A stretch of DNA of 64,000 bases, taken from Antedon mediterranea. Lineage: Eukaryota > Echinodermata > Crinoidea > Comatulida > Antedonidae. Location of the stretch: the NCBI RefSeq assembly GCF_964355755.1, contig NC_092671.1, positions 32,753,304 through 32,817,303 of the forward strand, given 5' to 3'. Below, one piece after another: positions 21,711 to 32,300 of this stretch. The stretch's first letter is position 1; every line of letters starts with the position of its first letter. The notes below the pieces were generated by a model that was not told where the DNA came from, did no database searches, and worked only from the letters and a program-made list of their open reading frames with translations. The translations under genes were made by a program, and so were the position numbers.

Positions 21711-22604
21711 ATGCCCGGACGAATAAGAAATATATTTAAAAGGAGTGGTAAAAAATGGTAAATATACTTTTTTACACATATAAAGGTATGAGAAAAACAT
21801 CTAAAATGAAATTAAAATAAAAAAAACAATCATTAATCTCGTATAGGAATTTCTAAATATTGGATGTTATTTACCAACAGGCACTCTCGTTTTAATACTT
21901 TCTTTAACAAGTATTTTCGATGTTGCTTCTGTTCCATAAAAAATGATGACGATACAACTACAGGCTACCAGGTTTGGGTCAAGATACCATCGCATATCCG
22001 TGTTATCATTTTAAAACTGATATACGGCATTGCTTTTGACCCAATCCAACGTGACTTCATTGGTTACAACCCAGACCCAACATTGGACATCTCAATCCGG
22101 CAATACGCCAGAGCTCTGGTCATCTTGGACAACAGCTGTCTGAACATCTCCAATGCAAATTCAGAAGCCAATCACATTGCCTCACTAAACATCATTAGAA
22201 AGTGTTTCAACATGGACGCAATCAACTCGGTTCCATCACTCATTCAACCACTTGTTGTTGAAGGTCAGTTTGCCAACTCTGTGGTAAAGAATGTTGGTTC
22301 AGTCCATGCAAGAGCTGTCATGAAAACACATTGTGCGATTGAAACCCATCTGTAGATATAGCAGAGGGAGTTAGAATAATGCAAGCGCATGGAATCATCC
22401 ATAATGATCTAGCTACTAGGAACGTTCTTGTCCACCATAATGGACATTCATAGTCTTGGAATAATGTTCGTCGTCATGGGTGCTATTTTAGATATGAAAC
22501 CTCTTCTTGAAATAGGCAAGCAGTGCACTTATCGTGATCCAGACCGCCGCCCTGCCATCAATGGTATAGTTGACATGTTGACAAACAAGATCAACACTTT
22601 GTAA
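21711..22604 (+). pseudogene. Kinase gene copy 1, internally deleted
   Basis: Exon 1 21711-21757 (MPGRIRNIFKRSGKKW) and exon 2 from 21881 read through WVKIPSHIRVIILKLIYGIA, DISIRQYARALVILDNS and VPSLIQPLVVEGQFANSVV to ETHL and a stop at 22353-22355. At that point the sequence jumps: CCCATCTG is followed by TAGATATAGCAGAGGGAGTT, which in copy 2 lies about 1.64 kb further on in the kinase domain. A second gap removes the activation-loop region (after CACCATAATGG, continuing at ACATTCATAGTCTTGG). The final part (KQCTYRDPDRRP...) is still readable in another frame to TAA at 22604. The glycine loop, VAVK lysine and DFG are gone, so no kinase can be made. A truncated protein of about 170 residues remains possible. 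Confidence 0.85.
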
Positions 22605-22865
22605 TTCACTCAGCTGCCCCATAAAGAAATTTCAGTATTTTAATAAAATGCAAAAATCTAATAATAATTTTCAATTCTTCAACAATAATTTTTACGAAAT
22701 ATCACTTTTAAATTAATTATTTTTCTACAAATCATTCAAATGTATAATATTTTTAGAAATTGGTTAAGCAAATATATATATTATTTTTATAACTACTAAT
22801 TATATGAATTAATATGGTGATTTTTTGTTGATCTCTGATCAATGATATAATCTTTATCATGATCA
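22605..22865. other. Kinase copy 1 3' flank
   Basis: Similar to 61099-61330 after kinase copy 2 (AATTCACTCAGCTG, CAATAATTTTTACGAAATATC, AGAAATTGGTTAAGCAAAT), so the duplicated block extends past the stop codon. Confidence 0.7.
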
Positions 22866-23062
22866 TACGGCTTTACCACACGTTGAAACACCGGTTCTCG
22901 TCATATCAGCTTGGATGGGAGACCATCTGGGAATCGGCTGCTGTATTTGGAACTGGGGTCCCCTTATGGCAGCCCCTGCATCTAGTACAGTGCCTCAGAC
23001 ATATTGACCCATGCCTTTCCTCTGGTCAAGGTGGGCAATGAACGAGAGAAGCACTTGATATC
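22866..23062 (+). mobile_element. 5S-derived SINE, second copy
   Basis: CGGCTTTACCACACGTTGAA and ACACCGGTTCTCGTC match the 5' half of 5S rRNA. About 30 nt are deleted, then AGCTTGGATGGGAGACCATC and TGGGAATCGGCTGCTGTA match the 3' half. The body (GGCAGCCCCTGCATCTAGTA, CTCTGGTCAAGGTGGGCA, AACGAGAGAAGCAC) is shared with the copy at 14214-14468. Confidence 0.85.
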
Positions 23063-23302
23063 AATGTTAGGACCAATCAAACAGTCCTGGCTTTGTTTGT
23101 ATCAAACCTGATAGTGGCGGTAATTATCGCTGTTGGTTTCGATTGAATACAAATAAAAATCTTACTTTTACATTGAAAAAAGAAAATGGTTAAACAAAAT
23201 AAATAAAAATGTATATTATTCTAAATATGTACTGATGGAAAACCAAACGTGAGCGTTATTATCTAATAATCTTAAACCCTTTTTCAGAATGACGAATTTT
23301 AT

Positions 23303-23817
23303 TTAAGATGAAAACAATTCTATCCTAATGTTATCAACATCAATATCAAGAAAATAGTTTGTGAGGTAATTTCCCGCATGTTGATGATTTAAGTTTTTTT
23401 TAATATATTGACATAACAAACCGTGTTCATTTAACAGATCATTAATATAAACAATAACACAGTCTATCCAATGTTTAAGGTAGAGTGTAGCATTGTTATT
23501 ATTTCGATTTAAAAATCTATTTCCCCAAATAATTTCTTTTTTAATATCAAATGAAGATTTTGGAGACTGGGCATTTTTAGCACATAAACATAAGGCAAGA
23601 ACAATTTGTTGGTAAAATAATGGAATAGACCTAAGTTAGGAATATTCTTAATATTATCAATGTTCATTTTTAAGATTAATTTATTAGGTCCAAACTTATC
23701 AAGAAAGGATGTTGCAAGCTGTATCCATGTTGCAGACCCTGACAAAATTCTTGTAAAGTTACTACGCTTCAGATGTATGCATGAATGGGGATGAAATTGA
23801 TGTGTACCACATGACAT
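23303..23817 (-). pseudogene. L1/Tx1-like LINE, C-terminal ORF2 remnant
   Basis: One frame gives SGSATWIQLATSFLDKFGPN, KLILKMNIDNIKNIPNLGLF; a shifted frame gives EIIWGNRFLNRNN, LYLKHWIDCVIVYINDLLNE and HGLLCQY, to a stop at 23303. The 'IIWxNRFxxxxxxxxxxxWxxxxxxxxxDLLNExG' pattern is the region downstream of the reverse transcriptase in L1/Tx1-clade proteins. There is at least one frameshift and no RT core, so it is a dead fragment. Confidence 0.6.
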
Positions 23818-23939
23818 TGTTCGAGGTTCATATTAAATTAAATAAATAACTAACATTTTGAAAGCAACTTCTATCTTCAAGATACCTTAAAAAAAAAGAA
23901 AACAAGGATGTTTGAATTTTGTTCTGCTTAATGTATTCA

Positions 23940-24262
23940 ATTAATTAGCGGTGGTATTTATATACAGTGGAAGAAAGTATCATATTAACTAAAAAAATAT
24001 TTAAAACATTTTTTTTCCAATCACTTTTAAACATTCATGTTTAATATATTGTGTTGCGGTGGTATAATATTAAGTTTGTATAGTTGAAGAAAGTATTATT
24101 ATTATATATCAAAAATATACTAGCAACTTTACAGGCAAAGCATTTTTTTCAATAACTTCAATAAGTTCATTAACATACTTATCATAATCAATAAAATATA
24201 TTGTGTTGCCGTGGTATATTAAGTTTTTGTTAAATAAGTTCATTTGGATCTGATAATATAAT
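23940..24262. repeat. AT-rich tandem array, left part
   Basis: Units of about 125-160 bp carry TATTGTGTTGCGGTGGTA, AAGTTTxTATAGTTGAAGAA, AAATATACTAGCAACTTTAC and AGGCAAAGCATTTTTTTC. The same array resumes at 25544 beyond the Penelope-like insertion. Confidence 0.75.
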
Positions 24263-25543
24263 GTGATAAAAAGTTACTTCTATAATTATGATCCAATGTA
24301 ATGTCAAGTTTGTAAGATGATAGCGAGAATGAAGTTAAAATCATAAGAACTGCTCTATCTGCATGCGAATATCCCAAGTGATGTGTTAACAAAATTTAAA
24401 AAAACAAAAAACAGAACGACAAAGCAGAAAAGAATGAAAACATAGAAAGACAAAAAGGAAGTATTGGAATTCCATATATCCCAAATATGTCGGAAAGAAT
24501 AGGAAGATGCCTAAAAGAACATAACATTAACACATACTTTATTCCTGAAAACAAGTTAAGAAACCAGTTAGTACACCCAAAAGACAAAATTAAAAAAGAA
24601 GACACTTGTGGTGTTGTATAGCAAGTGAACTGTCATAACTGCGATAGTATGTATGTTGGAGAAACAGGACGAGCGCTGAAGATCAGGATCAAAGAACATA
24701 AAACCGAAGTTGTAGAACGCAAAGGTGTTCAACCAGATCAAGCAGAAAGTCGGCGTCAGAAAAGGCTATCACGGATCATATGGCGACTCTTGGTCACACA
24801 CACAATTGGAACAACATCAAAGTCTTAGCAAAAGAAACTGAATGGAACACAAGAAAAATAAAAGAAGCGATACATATAAGATTAAACCCTAATAATATGA
24901 ATAGAGATGAAGGAGCATAGGAACTATCGCACATTTACGATAACATTCTAAAACGTAAAGAGACCGACACCCGCACATCCCGCTGTCATTCAATTGTTTT
25001 TTAGTTTTATTTACTATATATAAGTTTTTTTTTTTTTCTGTCAGACATTTTGTAAGTAGGCCCTAATGTGTATTTACTACTGACCTATTGCTTCGATATA
25101 TTGATTTGCTCATTATACTATTGTTTTAAGTATCTATTCAAGTGTGCAATTACTACTGTACATTTGTTTTTTGTTTTGTTATGTTTTTTTTTTTTTTTTT
25201 GGGGGGGGGGGGGGGTTTCAATGTAAGTTAATTATGTAAGTTTTATCATCATTTACCTTTTATATGTTGTTGTTTATATTTGTATGGACGCACCACCGAA
25301 AGGTGTGTGCCACTGATTCTAAAGTGAGTACCAATAAATACTGAAATACTGAAACACCAAGCGGTAAACTTCACAATGGCTCCTTTCAACCGTGTCACCG
25401 TAACGTCACCAGAACGTATTCACTTATGATAATATGCCTTGCTGTTAGTAGGCGAAACGTCAAGTTCTCTGGAAATGTAAGTACCGATATCATCTTACAA
25501 ACTTGACATTATATTGGATCATATAGAAGTAACTTTTTATCAT
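24263..25543 (+). mobile_element. Penelope-like element remnant (GIY-YIG part)
   Basis: A frame from 24418 reads NMSERIGRCLKEHNINTYF, LRNQLVHPKD and NCHNCDSMYVGETGRALKIR, then IKEHK: the CxxC and YVGETGRxLxxRxxEH signature of the GIY-YIG endonuclease of Penelope-like elements. A TAG at 24619-24621 replaces the usual Tyr before QVNC, and a later frameshift leads to ITDHMATLGHTHNWNNIKVL and a stop at 24918-24920. The reverse transcriptase is missing. About 58-bp inverted repeats bound the element (24263-24321 and 25487-25543), and ATATTAAGTTTTT of the host array occurs on both sides. A T16 run followed by a G run lies at about 25185-25216. Confidence 0.8.
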
Positions 25544-26000
25544 ATTAAGTTTTTATAGTTAAAGAAAATAATAATTATATTATATCAAAAATATACAAGC
25601 AACTTTACAGGCAAAGCATTTTTTTCAATAACTTAATAAGTTATAAACAGCCATAATCAAATATATTTTGTTGCGATGGTACATTAAGATTTTATAGTTG
25701 AGGAAAGTATACTATCTAGTATCAAAAGTATGCCAACAACTTTACAAGAAAAATATTTTTTTCTAATCACTTATAAACAGTCATATTTAATAAAAATATA
25801 TTGTGTTTCAGTGGTAAATTAAGTTTTTATAGTTGAAGAAAGTATTATATTATCCGTATAAAACATATACTAGCAACTTTATAAACAGCCATAATCAATA
25901 AAATACTGTATATTGTGTTGCGATGGTAAATTAAGATTTCATACTTGAATAGAAAGTATTATTTTATATTAACTATAAACAATATACTTGCAACTTTTCA
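25544..26000. repeat. AT-rich tandem array, right part
   Basis: Three to four further units (AAATATACAAGCAACTTTAC, TTGCGATGGTAxATTAAGAT, AAGAAAGTATTATATTAT) continue the array seen at 23940-24262. Units are diverged. Confidence 0.75.
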
Positions 26001-26345
26001 ATCACTTCAGCGAAAATGTATTGCGTATCATCAACATTAACAAAACATTGGTGGGTGAATCATATAAAGGTAGAACTTCATTTGCATATTCAAATTGAGC
26101 ATATTTTTAAAATGTTACAAAATAGCATATTATTATAGTAGTTTGTTTTACATGTAGTACTGTACATAATTATTTATTTTTTTAAATTTTTCTTAACAAT
26201 CAACTTTGTTGAGGTTAACAAAAGTTCTATGAAAGTACTGTACAAGGTGGATTGATTGTTCTACTTGCTATGTCATCGAATAGACCACTCAATTTTTCAA
26301 TCCATAAATTGCTCTTGAATTTGAAAGTGAGCTTTGATTTGAATG

Positions 26346-29300
26346 TTAGAATGTTGCTGATCTAGTAGGCTCTTCCTCAGCCACACTAAGAACTGTTTCC
26401 AACATAGCTGGTGACTGGACGGAGGCTGGTTGAGATGGAGCAATGTCTGGAGCTGGTTTGATGAAGCTAGACCACGTTGGGCCATGCTCTTCAAAGTTAC
26501 GGCGAATATCAAATAGATTTATAACAGACATGCGCTGATGCTGACGTTAAGGTTGATATTTTATTGACACTTGAAGAATATCCAGCATGTACAGAAGTAC
26601 TAGGCCAGCATTGTATTTGTGCACCATACTAAAAATGATATGAACATGTATACTACCCTGTTTGTAGAGTATGTACACTTAGCCTAATAGTAACAATTTA
26701 ATGTAGTAAAACTAGATGAATGCTCAAGAATAAAACAATTATACTGATTGCAATACTCATAAAAGGATACATTATTAGGAGGAAGTGGCGGCAGCTGAAA
26801 CATTGACGGTGGTTGTGTAAGTCGTAAACGTCCAGACGAACCTGCCAAATGAAAATAGTAAAAAAAACAGAAAAAATCTGATTAATAACAAAATATTATT
26901 GCATGTATAAACAGTTTCTTGAAACCTATGTTAACAAGCCTATAGCTAGGATTTTTACAGAGGGGTTTATTTGACTACGCTGCAGGTGGCTAGGCTGCTT
27001 AAGCACAAATTTAAAGCAACTTTACTGTATTGATTCAAAGGTGATAAACTGGATAAAAAATGTATGAATACGGCTACTGATTTCAATAAAAACACAAAAA
27101 AAACGTTTCAAAATAAATAAATATGGAAGGGGATCGGCTCAAAAGTTTAGAAGCTGCGTAAAGTCTGTTTTTCTCAATGAATTTTAAATTCTAGGAAATA
27201 ATTTATCAACTTGAACTACTAGATGTTTACCTGAGGGATGAAAGTATGAGTGTGCTCTAGGATTATATAAATGTGCCGTTTTTGTTGGCATGAAGACAGC
27301 GGGTAAACACACATCTGAAACAAATTGGGACAACACATAAAATTGTTACGATATAATATGAGAAATATTTATTGCAATCTAAAATAAAGAATTCAGGTGA
27401 AGTTTAATATAAGGCACATATATAATATTATACAGATATTGCCTGCTTAGAGGTAAAATATAAGATTTGACATCCCAGAGGGAATGATATTTTGCTGTCG
27501 GGAATATATTTCCCGAAGCGCTCCTGATTCCTTTCCAATAAAATATTCACTTACAGTAGGCCTAGGTGTTTAACATGAGGCAAAACTCTCCCTTAGCAGA
27601 AATGGTCCACAGGTCTGTCAAGAGTATCAGCCCATAAAACACACAATTGTAATTTGATTATATTAACTGCCCATCAAATACAACCCAAGGGTACTATTAG
27701 GTCACCTGGACAGCTCATGAAAATTCCTACATGGTTTTCAGCATGGAGCTTTACTCCATGTTTTCAGCAATTTCTGTAGTGAAGTGTCTGTCACACTCCA
27801 GCTGGCCTTTCATGTGTGTCAAGATAAACAATCAGAACTCATAAATTGTTTAAAACAGACCAAGATTTATTACCCGGATTTTTTCAAAAACCCAGGTGAA
27901 ATGGACTGATTCTGCTAAGGGAGAGAAATGCCTAATGTTAACAGAAGAATATTGATCAATAAGCCTACATTAATAATAATAATAATATTATTATCAGGTA
28001 GGCCGAATAAATAATAATTCATTTTCTTCGAGCCGAATTACTGGATGTTCAGCGCGCCGCGCATAGCAGGTTACTACTGTGAGTATTGACCAATCACAAA
28101 CAGCCATGTCGCAAGACGTTCAGTGTTTGTGATGATATTATGAGGCAACATGGTCGAGTTACAGAAAGAACACTATGGATGGCATGGTAGTAAGACTCAA
28201 AGATGGTTGGTTCCCAATAGGACGAATTTGATCCAACTCGGCCCTAAACCATCTCGTCCAAAGTCAAGTCGGTCCCTAGTCAAGTCGGCCCCAAGTTAAG
28301 TCGGCCCCCATCAACTCGGCCCCATGTCAATTTGGCCTGTCAACTCGGCCTCAAGTCCATACTTTAATGGGGCCGATTTGACCGATTAGTATTTGGCCGA
28401 GTTGACGTGAGACTGAGTTGACGTGAGGCCGAGATGACGTGAGGCCGAGTTGACTTGAGGCCAACTTGATGTGGGGCCGACTTGACTTTGGCCGAGACGG
28501 TTTAGAACCGAGTTGACCTGCACCCAATAAAACATAAGGTAAGATCATACGCCTATGCAAGTAATTCAACCATTTACAATTAAGGGATGGCCTCCATGTG
28601 TGCATTCCATTGTGAAACCAATGTAACTTGATGCAATAAAGGCTTTGATAGTACTGCGTACATTCTATCTGAAACCACCTTTGTGGAAATGCTTCATTAC
28701 CTTTGCCAAGGTCAGCTGCCCGGGTCACAGGTGCACTTAATCTATACTGACCAGCTAACTGTCGCTCTATCACCTGGCTAACTTCTTCCTTGACACGCTC
28801 CACTAATTCGTGTTGCCGTCGAATGCTCTCCTCATTAAAGAGTTTAAGTCTCTCGAAAAACTAACAAACAAAACACAGAAAATTATGATAAAAAGTTTTT
28901 GCTACTCTAAAACAATTACAGTTTATGGCACTCTACTTTCAGATAGCAGTCATATATTTTATATTTCTAACAATAGATGACCTAAAAAGTTTTGTTGCCT
29001 TAAGCCACACAGATTAAAATGAAAAAATTTAGGGTAATTCCTTACTACATACCAGTAAATATTAGAAATAGAAATATTAAAAAAATAAAGCTATATCATA
29101 ATTAAACATATTATATTGTGCTCATAAACTTTTTGTATTTTTTTGTTAGTGGTCTAACACCATGATTCTTTCCCTCGAGAGGTTGCTGGTTCAAATCTAA
29201 TCGTTTTCTTGGATACAAATTTGAATATACAATTTTGCGCAACTTGGAACGCGACACAAGGCCACTGTAAGCAATGGATTATTTTTTTAATAATAATAAT

Positions 29301-32300
29301 AATAATGCGCTGCTCTCACAGCATTTATTAGGTCCAATAAAACATATCGGAAATTCGTTTTTTGTACACTATTTAAAAAGAAAGAATAAATATATCTGAA
29401 CTTCATTTGTCGTTGTGTTACGTCCAAGTTAAAACCAAGCTTTAGTTAACTTACGTCTTTTGGAAGATCACTACCCCATTTTGGAAGGTTTGCTAATTTC
29501 TTGTTCTTGGGTTGTGTAGGCTTTCGTGTTGCATTAGCCACCGACAATTTTCGGTCATCTGTCCATCCATGCAGAGGTGACCCAAACCGGCCTACAAAAG
29601 AAGAAACAAACCAATGTATGGAAGATCTACTATAGGAGATACAAGGTTTTCAAATAACACTGGACACAAGTTTATTCAAGAATTCTAGGCATATTGGAAG
29701 TTGGACTTGAGATTGTGGGATCAAATCAAACGCTTGTTGCATAGCTTGTATCCTTGGGCAAGAAACTTTACTTGCGTTTGCCTCTCTCCAGGTGTACAAA
29801 CGGGTACCTGGTTGGGTCAAGACACAACTTTGCGCTGATTACTAGCTGCATTATGGGATTATGTTCCCATACGTGTTTGATTAAAAAATGACCGGGGTAA
29901 TAATATTTACAGTGCTTAGAGGTTTCACAACATTAGGCGCTTTGTAAATCTAGGATATTATAATTATTATTAAAAAAAACAACAAATCAAATCCAATATA
30001 ATCTATAAACTATTATTGATATTACAAAGGATTTTCCTTGATCATCTAATATTTAAATTTGAATGTATTTGTTATCATACTATCACCAGGATTCAAAAGT
30101 GCATTCAGCTGATCATTTTGTAACTTCTCAACACTTCTAGCAAGGCCCTTTATACGTGTCCTAAAATGTAAAAAAAAAACCTACAATGTTATTATCAGAA
30201 TATTTAGAAACTCGCGATTATTGAAAGTTTGGAATCAGTTTTGTTACTTACTCAAAGTCTTCTTGCATAACTATAATCTCTTGGTTGTGTTGTTCTATTA
30301 GCATATCAAATTCTGCTCTGGTTACCATTTCCTGATAAATAGTAAATCAATCAAATGTTATTAAAAATTCAAAAAGCCATGGAGTAAAAAGTGATAACAT
30401 TTCAGTTCGTTGTGAAGGGGTTAATATGTGAGTGGAAATACGAAGAAAAGATTCAAGTAAACATACCGGTTTATCAGACTCTGAAGATCGCAAAGACAGT
30501 GCGGATAGACACCTATCACGGTAGTCCTTGTTCCACGGCAAGCTTTCCTTCTTCGTCACTCGCAAATCAATGTCGGTGAGATCCAGTACAATATCATTAA
30601 TTGACTCAGATGCTGTGTAAAATAAATAGTTACATTCATATTTATTCTACTAACAAACAATGAATAAATAAAAAGAAATAAAAGAAAACAAAATAAAAGA
30701 ATTGAAATATAAACAAAATTGGTTTAAAAAAAATGGCATAAAAAGATAAAAAGATTAATAAAGACAAAATTAAATTTTAAAGGAAAAAATGATCAGTGTA
30801 ATTTTGTATTTATGTAAGGTTAATGAAGATTGCTTGTTTTGACTCTATGAACTACCATTGTGAAGAAAAATAGACTGAATAGTATAACATTAAAAACATC
30901 TGCTTTGAAGAGAGGTGAAGATATTTATTATCTATAATACATTTATATACCTGTTTGCTTATCAAACGTGAAAGGTTTGTGGACACACGTATAAAAGAAT
31001 GTTAATCGCACGGTACCACACGGCGTCTGCACCCTGCGCCGCTCCTTTGCACTGGCTTTGACAGGATACACTGGGAAGTTGGCTGGAAGTTGATCCGCAG
31101 TCTCCTCAATTGAGCCTTTTAATTGTACCTCCTATCAAAATAATTATGTAAACTAGAGATTAGTCAAACACCCACCCTTTTGGTTTGTGTTAATTATTGT
31201 AGAACGCAACACAAAAGAAAATATTATATTTATACCCAATTCACATATGCAGCACAAACGTAACAAAAATCAAAGATAAATCAACAGGCAAGCTATCGAC
31301 ATTAACCCTTCCTCAGTTACGATAAGATAGTTTGAATTACAGTAATTTGTTCAAAGGTTGGCGAATAAACACTAGTAAAGTTAGGTTTGCGGTACACCAT
31401 GTGTTTTCTTCAGGAAATGAAATACAATTGAGAATGTCTCAACATTTCAGTTATACTACAGTACAACCTCATTCTCCAGAAGATGGTCAACCACAAACCT
31501 TAGCTGCCTGGTCAACCACAAACCTTAGCTGCCTGGTCACTATATTATCTTAATGGCAATATAAACCTTTTTTTTTCCTGATATTTTACTTTCTTTACAT
31601 TCTTACCAGTGTTTGTAAATCTGCTGAATCTATCGTTGCCATGCCAAGCATTTCTTCCAAACTACCATGAAGAATCGCTAATTTGATTTGATCTTCAACA
31701 CGGGACTTTTTCCTTTTTCTCGGAGCATCACCACTTCCACTTTGTTCGTCTTGTTTCTTCAACATGCTTGTCAGTTTAATTTCCTCTTCATTTCTCTCCG
31801 AAGCTGCATCAAGAGATGGGTTTTCAACACTTGGTTTTTCATTAAGTTTAAAAACAAGATGCTGAAAACTGCCAATATGAAATAGAAATGAAAAAATTAG
31901 AAATAAGTTTTAAGCAATGCTTATGTTTGTGTGTGTATGTATATGGTGTACACCGAGGACCTCCATGTAAATACATACCTTCTAACCGAGGACGTGCCTT
32001 CAACCGGGGACGTCCTCAATTGTTTGTGTGGGTGTGTGTGGGGGTGTGTGTGTGCGCGTGTCTGTGAACAGCCTGGAGGCCACAGTTTTTATCCGATTCT
32101 CACCAAATTTGGCCACAATGATCTATACCCCAAAAGCTCGAACGAGTTCGAATTTGAGGGGAAAAGGTCAAGGTCACAACTAACAAAATACTATTTTACA
32201 GCCTAGAGACCACAGTTTTTATCCGATTCTCATCAAACTTAGCCACAATGATCAATGACTCATCATATAATTTTGGTTAAATTTTGAAGGGCCAGGGTCA

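Noticed and set aside
23940-26000. A gene cluster in the AT-rich array
   Set aside because: Stops in all frames. Only the Penelope-like GIY-YIG segment has protein-like sequence.
29148-29215. tRNA gene (A-box- and B-box-like sequence)
   Set aside because: The acceptor and anticodon stems do not pair. It is followed by a poly-AATAAT tract, so it fits a SINE head at best.
31940-32206. 91-aa ORF at 31.9 kb
   Set aside because: It runs through the TG repeat and Helitron-like body, with no homology pattern.
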